Source: DASSSQ01 sp963839285 (GTDB lineage Bacteria; Actinomycetota; Thermoleophilia; Gaiellales; Gaiellaceae). From it: a stretch of 64,000 nt of DNA. How positions within the stretch are numbered: the first letter of the stretch is position 1; every line of letters starts with the position of its first letter. The stretch lies in assembly GCA_963839285.1 (NCBI GenBank), contig CAWIUN010000021.1, positions 309,966-373,965 of the forward strand, given 5' to 3'. Below are positions 37,739 through 46,585 of this stretch, one piece after another. The position numbers were made by a program, and so were the translations under genes. Below the pieces are notes generated by a model. It ran no database searches, was not told where the DNA came from, and saw nothing but the letters and a program-made list of their open reading frames with translations.

Positions 37739-38887
37739 ATGGCTTCTGCCAACGGCGCAAGCAACGGCAAGGCGCGCGGATCGGACACGGTCCGCGTCGC
37801 GATCATCGGGATGGGCAACTGCGCCAACTCGCTGCTGCAGGGTCTCGAGTACTACAAGGACGCCGACCCGGCGGCCTTCGTCCCCGGCCTGATGCACGTC
37901 GACCTGGGCGGCTACCACGTCCGCGACGTCGAGGTCGTCGCCGCCTTCGACGTCGTCAAGGGCAAGGTCGGCGTCGACCTCGCCGAGGCGATGTGGGCGC
38001 ACCCGAACGACACGATCAAGTTCGCCGAGGTCGGCAAGACCGGCGTCACCGTCAGCCGCGGCATGACCCACGACGGCATCGGCAAGTACCTCTCCGAGGT
38101 CGTCGAGAAGGCGCCCGGCGAGACCGACGACGTCGTCGGCATCCTCAGGGAGCGCGAGGTCGACGTGGTCGTCAACTACCTCCCGGTCGGCTCCGAGGAG
38201 GCGGCCAAGTGGTACGCCGAGCAGATCCTCGCCGCCGGCTGCGCGATGGTGAACTGCATGCCCGTCTTCATCGCCCGCGAGGCCTACTGGCAGCGGCGCT
38301 TCGAGCAGGCGGGGCTGCCGATCATCGGCGACGACATCAAGTCGCAGGTCGGCGCCACGATCACCCACCGCGTGCTCACCTCGCTCTTCCGCGAGCGCGG
38401 CGTCCACCTCGACCGGACGATGCAGCTGAACGTCGGCGGCAACTCCGACTTCCTGAACATGCTGGAGCGGGAGCGGCTCGAGTCGAAGAAGATCTCGAAG
38501 ACGAACGCGGTCACGTCGATGCTCGACTACGACCTCGGCGCCGGGGAACGTGCACGTCGGCCCGTCCGACCACGTGCCCTGGCTGACCGACCGCAAGTGG
38601 GCGTTCATCCGGCTCGAGGGCTCGTCCTTCGGCGACGTGCCGCTGAACGTCGAGCTGAAGCTCGAGGTCTGGGACTCGCCCAACTCGGCCGGCATCGTCA
38701 TCGACGCCGTCCGGCTCGCGAAGCTGGCGCTCTCGAACGGCATCGCCGGCGCGCTCGAGGGCCCGAGCGCGTACCTGATGAAGTCGCCGCCGAAGCAGAT
38801 CGTCGACGACGAGGCCCACGAGCTCTCCGAGCGGTTCATCAAGCAGAACGCGAAGAAGGCCGCCAAGGCGGCCCAGCGAAGGCCTAG
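37739..38887 (+). CDS. ino1: Inositol-1(3)-phosphate synthase, frameshifted
   Basis: Converts glucose-6-phosphate to myo-inositol phosphate using NAD. Motifs: VRVAIIGMGNCANSLLQGLE (NAD loop), HVRDVEVVAAFDVVKGKVG, VVVNYLPVGSEEAAKWYAEQ, GCAMVNCMPVFIA, IIGDDIKSQVGATITHR and LNVGGNSDFLNML, then NVHVGPSDHVPWLTDRKW after a frameshift near 38544 (extra G in GCCGGGGAAC). The overall length is 3n, so a compensating indel near 38872 is needed to reach the TAG at 38885. The start ATG has a strong AAAGGAG. A 9-bp hairpin follows the stop. Confidence 0.93.
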   Translation: MASANGASNGKARGSDTVRVAIIGMGNCANSLLQGLEYYKDADPAAFVPGLMHVDLGGYHVRDVEVVAAFDVVKGKVGVDLAEAMWAHPNDTIKFAEVGKTGVTVSRGMTHDGIGKYLSEVVEKAPGETDDVVGILREREVDVVVNYLPVGSEEAAKWYAEQILAAGCAMVNCMPVFIAREAYWQRRFEQAGLPIIGDDIKSQVGATITHRVLTSLFRERGVHLDRTMQLNVGGNSDFLNMLERERLESKKISKTNAVTSMLDYDLGAGERARRPVRPRALADRPQVGVHPARGLVLRRRAAERRAEARGLGLAQLGRHRHRRRPAREAGALERHRRRARGPERVPDEVAAEADRRRRGPRALRAVHQAEREEGRQGGPAKA

Positions 38888-38898
38888 CCGCCCTTCCG

Positions 38899-38921
38899 GG
38901 GGCCGGCCGTTCGCCGGCCCC
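38899..38921 (+). terminator. GC-rich hairpin after ino1
   Basis: GGGGCCGGC and GCCGGCCCC form a perfect 9-bp stem with a 5-base loop (CGTTC), 11 bases after the ino1 stop. There is no U-tract, as is common for actinobacterial terminators. Confidence 0.6.
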
Positions 38922-38932
38922 GCGTTCTCCTC

Positions 38933-39036
38933 TTCGACCCGGGGGAGCGCTCCGCTGTCCGTCGAACGACAGCAGGGGTCGAACACGAAGAACGGCCGCG
39001 GCGCGGCACATAGGTGGGAGGCTTGCGGGCCTCCCA
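38933..39036 (+). other. Structured intergenic region with several inverted repeats
   Basis: After the ino1 terminator come TTCGACCC (38933-38940) pairing with GGGTCGAA (38976-38983), enclosing GGAGCGCTCC and the stem GCTGTC/GACAGC (38954-38973). A separate perfect 10-bp stem GGTGGGAGGC/GCCTCCCACC with loop TTGCGG lies at 39011-39036. The density of nested stems in about 100 bases suggests a folded RNA (sRNA, leader or multiple terminators). It contains no convincing ORF. Orientation is unproven. Confidence 0.45.
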
Positions 39037-39060
39037 CCGGTGCCGTCCGCCCGCTCGGGC

Positions 39061-39402
39061 ATGCTCGGAAGCGTGAACGGGAGGCGCAGCGAGCTTCTGG
39101 CGAGGCTCGAGGACTACTATCGCAGCTGCGGCTGGCAGGTCGTGCGAGCGTCGGACGGCACGGTGCGGGCCACGGGCACGGGCGGTGTCACCTGGATAGC
39201 CCTCGCCGTGGTCGCCGACGACGTGCGCGCGCCGGAGTGCCCGGAGCGGCTGCGCGAGCTGAGCGAGCAGCGGATGCCGGACGGCAGCGAGCGCTGCCCG
39301 TTCGAGCTGCTGCCGGACGCGGCGTGCGAGGCGGAGGTCCGCGGCGTCCTCTCCGACCTGCGGCTCGCCGACCGGGTCTCGGTCTACTCGCTCGCGGCCT
39401 GA
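39061..39402 (+). CDS. Hypothetical protein of about 113 residues
   Basis: The frame gives VNGRRSELLARLEDYYRSCG, WQVVRASDGTVRATGTGGVT, then an Asp/Glu-rich helix and ERCPFELLPDAACEAEVRG, which looks like a real small alpha/beta protein. Three Cys are present. Starts at 39040, 39061 or 39073 are all possible. It follows the structured intergenic region and converges with the restriction-modification remnant (19-base overlap). Family not recognised. Confidence 0.55.
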   Translation: MLGSVNGRRSELLARLEDYYRSCGWQVVRASDGTVRATGTGGVTWIALAVVADDVRAPECPERLRELSEQRMPDGSERCPFELLPDAACEAEVRGVLSDLRLADRVSVYSLAA

Positions 39403-42371
39403 TCCTCGGGCTCCGCGCGGCCGACCGTCCGATGGAAGCGACGGATCGCCTCGCGCGAGGCGCGGATCTCGAACAGGTCGAAGATCAGGTCGTCGATCTC
39501 AGCGCGCAGCGGCTGGATGTCGGCGTCCGGATCGTTCTGGAGCATCGTGACGACACGCTCGATTCGCTCGACCACGGCCGCCTCTACCTCGGGAGCCGGG
39601 CGTCGGTACGGGAGCTTCTCGACGTAGCCCACGTCGGCCGTGGCGGTGGTGTTGACGAGCTTCTTCATGAAGTAGGTGGCGAGCGCCGAATTGAGGTAGG
39701 CAAGGAGGAAGCGCTCGTCCTGCGAGTCGTCCTCGACGAAGAGCGCGCTGCCCTTGTGGCCGAAGATCCAGCCCTCGGGCAGCAGACGCACGGAGACCCG
39801 GCCGCTCGAAACCACCGAGTAGGTGAGACCTGGGCGGAAGTAGTAGTCGCGATTTTGGAAGCGAGGCCGCCGTGGGGTACCGGCCGGAAGCCTGTCGCGT
39901 CGCGTCAGCTCAGCGACGGCTTCCCGTGACCAGTCGATCACCGTCTCGACCGGCTTCCAGTAGTCGCCGAACCCGCCGCCCTTCGCGAAGGGGACGAAGT
40001 ACGGCTTGTTCGACGAGATCCCCGTCGCCTTCTCGTCGTCGTCGACCGCCGGCGCGATTCCCGCGGCAACCACGCGCGGATCGTCCGGAGCAGCGAGGAA
40101 GCGCCCGTCGTCTGCGGTCGCAAGCCCCTGCCGTCCCCGCGCCACGTCCCGGACCCGCTCGGACGCCTTCGCCGCCTCGAACACCTCGCGCGGGACGCCG
40201 ACGAAAAACGGCGTCTCCTGCAGCGCCTCGTACTCCTCCTGCCGCAGCTCGAAGACCTTCTCCGGCGACGGCGCCCGGAAGTCGTCCGGCTCGCGCAGGT
40301 AGTCGACGAGACGCATCGTGTGGCTGCGCCGCGCCTCCGCGTCCGAGCATTTCTCCAGCGTCGTGATCGCCATGCCCGCGAACTGGAAGCTGACGCCTTC
40401 GAAGTGCCTGGTGTCTGGGAGCAGGATCTCGACGATCCTGCACGGTCGAGGATGTGCCGGCGCAGCGCCGCGTGCCTCGTCAGTGTCCGGAAGCTGTCGT
40501 TCGTGATCAGACACAGGCGGCCTCCCTCGCGGAGTCGCTCGATGCCGTTGGCGAAGAACATCGCGTACGTGTCCGCGTCGCCGGGCCGGCGCTTCCGGCG
40601 CGGAGATCCGCCGGCGGCGGCTCGTAGAGGCGGGCGTAGACCCTCCGCTTCCACTCCGGCTTCCGCGCGCCGTACGGCGGGTTGCCGACAACGGCGTCGA
40701 ACTCGATCAGGTCGACCGGGCCGAGCGCGTCGACCGCCTGGTCGAGCCCCGTGACCCGCTCCGCCTCCGTGAAGAGCTCTCCCTGCCGCTCGGGCGAGTG
40801 CAGCAGCATGTCGTGCACGTACAGGTGCGGCCGCGCCTCGATCGCCTCGTCGCCGAGCAGGAAGAGCCTGATCGCGGCCAGCGAGAGGGCGAACGATTCC
40901 ACGTCACCGCCGAAGTTCTGGTTCTCGACGATCTGCCGGTAGGCCTCGGCCGGCGGGACGCCCTCTGCGGCGTAGAGCTCGTCACCCGCGCATAGATGCC
41001 GGCGAGGAAATGCCCCGACCCCATGCACTGGTCGAGCACGCGCGACGTCGCTTCAGCACGAGCTTCGAGACCATGTACTCGACGTCGCCGTGCGGGGTGT
41101 AGAAGGCGCTGAGCCGCGACCTCGGCGGCGGGCGGACAGCATCGACTAGAAGTTGTCCCCGACGTGCCTGTTGGTCAGGCGCGAGAAGCTCTTCGTCGAG
41201 AGGTCGTAGACGAGCTCCGCGAGCACGTCCTTCTACGGGCGGAAGTAGTCGAGGCGACCGCTCGGTAGACGAGCGGGAAGTGCTCGGCGGCGAGGTCGAA
41301 GGCGACCCGGATCAGGTCGCGCCAGTTGTTCTGGCCGATCACGTGCGTCTGGATCGCGGATGCGAGCTCGAGCCGCAGGCTTCGATAGGCCGCCTCTTCC
41401 GCGGGATCCGACGCCGACCGTGTCACGGATTCGCCGGCGGAGGAGCCCGAGGAAGACGGCGGCCTGGGTGGGCGTCGTCTCCGAGCGGCTGCGCGGCAGG
41501 AACTCCCGCATGATCCGATAGAAGCCGGCGAGGTGCCTGTCCTCGCAGAGGTTGAGGAAGAAGACCTTGTTCAGATAGTTGAGCGCCGCCTGCGTGACGA
41601 TCCACCGGCGACCTGCGCCTCGTAGTCGGGCTCGACCTCGGCGACCTTGCGCTCGTAGAGCTCGCGCATCCGCCGCGCCGCCTCCGGCCGCGCGAGCAGC
41701 CAGGCGCCGAAGTCGCCGATCAGCGCCGGCGGCCGGTCGTCCCTGACGACGCGGATCGCCTGCGCCACCTGGCCACGAAGGCTGTCCTCGATCCGATCGA
41801 GGTGGTAGAGCAGGATCTCGCGCAGCCGGTCACGGTCGACCTCCTCGATCGCGAACTCGCCGCGGAGCTGGAAGTCCTTGACGCGCTCCCACGACCAGAT
41901 CTCGTCGAGCTCCTCGTAGGCGTCCTCGTCGAGGAGCGCCCCCTCAGCCATCGCCCGCAGCCGGAAGAGGCGGTTCCGCTCCGGCTTTCCGCAGTAGAGG
42001 ACGAGGAACGGCGGTGGAGCGGCGAAGTCGTCGCTCAGCGCGTACTGCTTCAGCTGCCGCTTCGCTCGTTCCCACTCCCCCGCGGCGTCGAGCGTGTCGA
42101 AGCGCTTCAGCTCGCAGAGGACGATCGGCGCGTTCCCGATCAGGTACAGGCCGTCGTACCGGCCGGTGCTTCTCCCGGAGCGAAGGCGGCGCGTCGCGAG
42201 CGTGCGCTGCTCGACGAAGTGCTCGCCGTCCGCCTGGGTCGACGTCCGCGGCGGATACCCGAGCGCGAGCATGTCGGGCTCGAAGAGCGACGAGTGCACG
42301 TCCGCTTCGCTGAACGAGCGCTTCTGCTCGAGCGGGACGTCGAGGCTCGGAGGCCGGTGCTGGACGCTCAG
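39384..42371 (-). pseudogene. Decayed type IIG-like (Eco57I-type) restriction-modification protein
   Basis: Pieces in several frames form a single fused endonuclease-methyltransferase of about 1000 residues. The N-terminal part has FSEADVHSSLFEPDMLALGY and the nuclease-like GRYDGLYLIGNAPIVLCELK. A helical middle follows, then methyltransferase motif I (VLDQCMGSGHFLAG, near 41039), motif IV (NPPYG at 40683-40669), and a C-terminal target-recognition region with AITTLEKC and LLAYLNSALATYFMKKLVN. Besides at least five frameshifts, two in-frame TAG codons lie 29 codons apart at 41235-41233 and 41148-41146. Elsewhere in the window damage is limited to insertions, so this gene is more likely truly dead. 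The 5' end may extend to CTG 42371 or start at GTG 42299. Confidence 0.75.
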
Positions 42372-42570
42372 CTGTCACCTCCCACGAGCGTGCGCCCGGC
42401 CGCGTGACGTGTCTGTGCCGACATCGGGCCGATTCTCGCACCGGCGTCGAACGGAGCCGAGCGTGCGCGTCCGGCCCGACCAAGCCGGGCCGGGCGGCTA
42501 CTAGGGTCCGTTCTCGGAGATCCGGATACTCACGTCGGCGTCCATGCCGCCGCCCGTCTCGCACCGCGGC

Positions 42571-42576
42571 TAGACT
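42571..42576 (+). promoter_or_regulatory. -10 box TAGACT before the GT4-PHP gene
   Basis: TAGACT lies 9 bases before the ATG at 42586, with a weak CAGGG next to the start. A TTGACA-like -35 was not seen. Confidence 0.4.
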
Positions 42577-42585
42577 CGGCCAGGG

Positions 42586-44323
42586 ATGGGGCTCCGGATC
42601 TCGCTCGTCACCCCGTTCGACTGGTCCCGGCCGCACGACGTCAACGACCACGTCGCCGGCGCCGCCGCGGCCCTGCGGGACCGTGGGCACGAGGTGACGG
42701 TCCTGACGTCGTCGGTGCGCGCGGCGGACCTGCTCGCGGGGCGCCGCGCGCTGCTCGAGGGCGCCGACGCGCCGGTGATCGCGCTCGGCGCCGCCGTGCC
42801 GATCTCGCGCCGCAGCCGGCTCGGCGTCCCCGTCGGCGTCCGCGCCAACCTCGCGCTCGCGCTCGCCCGCGGCCGCTTCGACGTCGTCCACGGCTTCGAG
42901 CCGGCGCTGCCGAGCCTCTCCTACCTGGCGCTGCGCGACACCGAGGCGCTCGCCGTCGCCACCTTCCTCTCGCCGGAGCGGCTCGCCTACCCGCCGGCGC
43001 GGGCGCAGCGCGAGCGGCTGCTCGGCCGCCTCGACGCGCTGCTCGCGACCTCGGAGCGGACGGCCGCGGCCGCCGCCGCACGCTTCCCCGGCGACTACAC
43101 GGTCGTGACGCCCGGCGTCGACCTCGAGCTCTTCCGGCCCGAGGCGAAGCAGCGGACGATCGTGGTCGAGCTCCGCCAGAGCTCGCGGCCGGTCGTGCGG
43201 GCGCTGATGCGGGAGCTGCGCGCGCTCGAGGACTGGCAGCTCGTGCTGCTGCGGACGAAGCCGCTCGAGTGGCGGCCGGCGATCCCGCGCGACCTCGTCG
43301 GCCGCGTCTCGGTGCGGACGCTCCGCTCGAGCGCCGCGCGCGCCGACCTGCTGCGCGGCGCGGCCGTCTTCGTGCCGGCGCCGCTCGGGCTCGAGCGGGT
43401 CGCGCTCGAGGCCGCCGCCGCCGGCGCCGCGGTCGCGCGGGCTCCGGGCGTCGAGGAGCAGCCCGAGCTGGCCGCGGCCGCGGCGGCGCGCCTCGCCGAG
43501 GACGACGCGCTGCGGGAGCGCCGCGGCGCCGAGGGTCGCGTCGAGGTCGGAGCAGCACGGCTTCGACCGCCTCGCCGACGAGCTCGACCGGCTCTACACG
43601 CGCCTGGCCGGGCGCCGCCGCACCGCGCGGGCCCGCCGGGTCGACCCGCTCGCCGACCGCTCCTTCGTCGTCGCCGACCTGCACATGCACACGAACCACT
43701 CGCACGACTGCTCGATCGACCCCGTCCTGCTCGTCGAGCATGCGCTCGAGCAGGGCCTCGGCGCGATCGCCGTCACCGACCACAACGTCTTCGACGGCGC
43801 CCTCGAGGCGGTCGAGGCGGCCCGCGGCACCGGCCTGACCGTGATCCCCGGCGAGGAGGTGAAGACCGACGTCGACGGCGAGGTGATCGGGCTCTTCCTG
43901 CGCGAGGCGATCCCCCGCGGCATGTCCTTCGAGGACACGATCGGCGCGATCCGCGAGCAGAACGGCCTCGTCTACCTCCCCCACCCCTTCGACCGCATGC
44001 ACGCGATCCCGAGCCCGGCGACGCTCAACCGCCACCTGGCCGACGTGGACGTGCTCGAGGTCTACAACGCCCGCCTGCTCTTCGAGGCCTACAACGACGA
44101 GGCGCTCCGCTTCGCCCGCAAGTACAACCTGACGATGGGCGCCGGCTCGGACGCGCACGTGCTCCAGGGCCTCGGCACCGGCGCGCTGCGGATGCGGGCG
44201 TTCCGCGGCCCCGAGGAGTTCCTGATCAGCCTCCGCTCGGCCGAGATCCTGCGCCGGCCGAAGTCGCTCGCGTACCTCCAGTCGCTCAAGTGGGTGGCCC
44301 AGGTCAAGGAGAAGGTCCGCTAG
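42586..44323 (+). CDS. Fusion of a GT4-type glycosyltransferase and a PHP-domain phosphoesterase, one frameshift
   Basis: The N-terminal ~310 residues are a GT-B glycosyltransferase: ISLVTPFDWSRPHDVNDHVA, FDVVHGFEPALPSLSYLAL, TVVTPGVDLELFRP and FVPAPLGLERVALEAAAAGA with the E-x7-E region. After one inserted base near 43548 the C-terminal ~250 residues form a PHP domain: DLHMHTNHSHDCSIDP, AVTDHNVFDGALEA, VIPGEEVKTDVDGEVIG, YLPHPFDRMHAIP and MGAGSDAHVLQGLG, with all metal-binding His/Asp sets. Total length is 3n+1. The combination suggests a glycosyl transfer linked to phosphoester hydrolysis, but no pathway is indicated. Alternatively, two co-translated genes merged by sequence. Confidence 0.82.
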
Positions 44324-44330
44324 GAGAGAA

Positions 44331-44960
44331 ATGGACCCGGCTCCGTCCCGGGGTCTCCCGATGACAACCGTGCCCACAGACGAGATCTACGACCGGTACC
44401 TGAAGAAGGCGATCGCCGAGATCAACGAGCTGTGGACCGAGATGACCCAGGCGGGCACCGCGCACGGCGCCGACGGCCGGCTTCCCGTCGTCGGGACCGG
44501 GCACCCGCTCGCCGACGTCTTCATGCTCAAGCACCGGCCGCAGCCGGCGGAGCTGCAGGAGGGCGTCGCCTTCTACGGCCGCGCCGGCGACGCGATCATC
44601 AAGTCGCTGCGGCGGCTCGGCGTCGACCCGCTCGCCGTCTACGGGACGAACTGCCTCAAGTTCGCCGGCGAGCCCGAGCAGGAGGCGCGCGTCTGGCTCG
44701 AGCGCGAGCTGCACATCGTCCAGCCGAAGCTCGTCGTCGTCATGGGCCCGGAGGCGCTCGCGTTCCTGAACGGGCTCGAGTTCCCGCTCGCGCGCCCGCT
44801 CGAGGCGACGGAGGGCGAGCTGCAGCGCCTGACGCCGACGACCGAGGCGCTCGTCGTCCCGGACATCGACGCCTCGCTCGACGAGCAGGCTGCGAAGACG
44901 CGCTTCTGGAACGCCTTCAAGCTGCTCGGCCCGTGGTGGGCGGAGCTGCCGCCGTACTAG
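44331..44960 (+). CDS. Uracil-DNA glycosylase superfamily protein lacking iron-sulfur cysteines
   Basis: A 209-residue protein with the UDG-fold pattern: GTGHPLADVFMLKHRPQPAE, FYGRAGDAIIKSLRRLGVDP, VYGTNCLKF (the N-x2-K strand) and PKLVVVMGPEALAFLNGL. Family 4/5 enzymes hold a 4Fe-4S cluster with four Cys and a C-terminal HPS loop. Here only one Cys is present and the HPS equivalent (LVVPDIDASLDEQ) lacks His. The ATG at 44331 follows AGGAGAG; ATG 44361 is the alternative. It overlaps the next gene by 25 bases. Confidence 0.72.
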   Translation: MDPAPSRGLPMTTVPTDEIYDRYLKKAIAEINELWTEMTQAGTAHGADGRLPVVGTGHPLADVFMLKHRPQPAELQEGVAFYGRAGDAIIKSLRRLGVDPLAVYGTNCLKFAGEPEQEARVWLERELHIVQPKLVVVMGPEALAFLNGLEFPLARPLEATEGELQRLTPTTEALVVPDIDASLDEQAAKTRFWNAFKLLGPWWAELPPY

Positions 44961-46585
44961 GCCGGCGCGGTGCGGCGCTGGCCGCGCTCGCCGCGCTGCT
45001 CGCCGCCTACTACGCGCTCGACTCGGATCTCTGGCAGGCGTCGCTCTGGTGGGACATCGCCTGGCTGGCGCTGGCGCTCATCCCCGCGGTCTTCGGGCTG
45101 ATCTGGCTGGCGCTGCCGCTCTGGCGCGGGCCCGGGCTCGTGCTCGCGGCGATCGGCTTCGGCGCCCTCGCCGCGATCTTCCACCTCGCCTCGCTCGAGA
45201 TCGCCGCGAACTTCTCGAAGCTGGCCGCGATGACGTTTGCCGCCTGGTGGTTCCTGACCTTCTTCGAGGCGCTCGCGTGGGTCGTCCTCGTCGCCTGCAT
45301 CATCCCGTTCGTCGACGCGTACTCGGTCTGGCGCGGGCCGACCAAGCACATCGTCGAGAACCGGCAGGATCTCTTCTCGACGCTCTCGATCGCGTTCCCG
45401 GCTCCCGGCGGCGGCGGCGCGGCCCACCTCGGCCTCCCGGACGTGCTCTTCTTCGCCCTCTTCCTCGCGACCGCCGTCCGCTTCCGGCTGCGGCCGTTCT
45501 GGACCTGGGTCGGGATGACCGCCTCGATCGGGGCGACGATGGCGCTCGCGGTCGGGTTCGACGTCGGCGGGCTGCCGGCGCTGCCGCTGATCTCGGCCGG
45601 CTTCCTGCTCCCGAACGCCGACCTCCTCCTGCGGAGGCTGCGGCGGCGCCCGAGCATGAGGACGGCGCGGAAGCTCGTCTTTCGCGCCGCGCTCGTCGTC
45701 GTCTCGCTGCTCGCGCTCCTCGCCGCCGCCGCGGCCGCCTACGACGCGGCCGTCCCCTTCCACACGGCGCCGGCGACGGAGCTCTGGCAGGGCCGGACGG
45801 TCGAGCTCGACGGCCGCCGCGTCGCCTACCGCCGCTGGGGCACGAGCGGCTCCCCGATCGTGCTGATCCCCGGCTTCGCCGAGTCGACCTGGGTCTTCGA
45901 GCAGGTGGCGCCGATCCTCGCCCGCCGGCACCGCGTCTACGCGCTCGACCTGGCGGGGTTCGGCTACACCGAGCGGACCGGCCCCTACGGCCTGGACGCG
46001 TGGACCGCGCAGGTGCGGGCGTTCCTCCGCCGCTTCCGGCTCGAGCGGCCGCTGCTCGTCGGCCACTCGCTCGGCGCCGCCGTCGCCGTCTCGGTCGCGG
46101 CGAGGCAGCCCGTCGGCGGGGTCGTCCTCGCGGACGGGGACGCGCTCCGCGGCGGCGGGCCGCCGTGGCTCGCGCGCCGGCTGCTCGTCGAGCCGTACCG
46201 GACCGCCGCCTACCGGATCGCGCTCCGCTCCGACTGGCTCGTGCGCCGGATCCTGCTCTCGGCCTACGGGCCGCTGCATCCCGAGATCACCCACGCGGAG
46301 CTCGACCGCTGGCGCGAGCCGTTCCACGTCGACGGCGCCGAGGGCGCGCTCTGGGCGATCGCGAGGCAGGGCATCGCCGGCTTCTCGCTCGCGGAGCTGC
46401 GCCGCCTGCGGGTGCGGGCGCTCGTCCTCTGGGGCGGCGAGGACGGGGTCGACCCGATCTCGTCCGGCCGCAGGGCCGCGGCGGCGCTCGGCGCCCGCGT
46501 CGTCGTCCTGCCCGGCGCGGGGCACCTCTCGATGCTCGAGCAGCCGCAGCAGTTCGCGGGCGCCGTCGGCGCCTTCGCCCGCTGA
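44936..46585 (+). CDS. Presenilin-like intramembrane protease domain reading in frame into an alpha/beta hydrolase
   Basis: Residues 1-240 contain about nine helices with three hallmarks of the presenilin/signal-peptide-peptidase (A22) superfamily in order. The first is VACIIPFVDAYSVWRG with KHIVEN after it (YD-type Asp), the second LGLPDVLFFALFLATAVRF (GxGD-type, here GLPD), the third GLPALPLISAGFLLPNADLL (PAL). From about residue 241 (MRTARKLVFRAALVVVSLLA, ATG 45656) a membrane helix leads into an alpha/beta hydrolase with VLIPGFAES, LLVGHSLGAAVAVSVA, LWGGEDGVDP and LPGAGHLSMLEQP. No stop separates the two and no good ribosome site precedes 45656, so a fusion is possible. A masked stop through an indel is the alternative. 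The GTG at 44936 overlaps the UDG-like gene. Confidence 0.7.
   Translation: MGGAAAVLGRRGAALAALAALLAAYYALDSDLWQASLWWDIAWLALALIPAVFGLIWLALPLWRGPGLVLAAIGFGALAAIFHLASLEIAANFSKLAAMTFAAWWFLTFFEALAWVVLVACIIPFVDAYSVWRGPTKHIVENRQDLFSTLSIAFPAPGGGGAAHLGLPDVLFFALFLATAVRFRLRPFWTWVGMTASIGATMALAVGFDVGGLPALPLISAGFLLPNADLLLRRLRRRPSMRTARKLVFRAALVVVSLLALLAAAAAAYDAAVPFHTAPATELWQGRTVELDGRRVAYRRWGTSGSPIVLIPGFAESTWVFEQVAPILARRHRVYALDLAGFGYTERTGPYGLDAWTAQVRAFLRRFRLERPLLVGHSLGAAVAVSVAARQPVGGVVLADGDALRGGGPPWLARRLLVEPYRTAAYRIALRSDWLVRRILLSAYGPLHPEITHAELDRWREPFHVDGAEGALWAIARQGIAGFSLAELRRLRVRALVLWGGEDGVDPISSGRRAAAALGARVVVLPGAGHLSMLEQPQQFAGAVGAFAR

Noticed and set aside
38550..39929. Open frame continuing from ino1 through the intergenic hairpins and into the restriction-modification region
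   Set aside because: After the ino1 C-terminus the product loses all coding character; the openness reflects high GC and the upstream frameshift.
42471..42493. 8-bp hairpin CCGGCCCG/CGGGCCGG as a terminator
   Set aside because: It lies in a divergent intergenic region upstream of both neighbours, so no gene end uses it; GC-rich chance pairing is likely.
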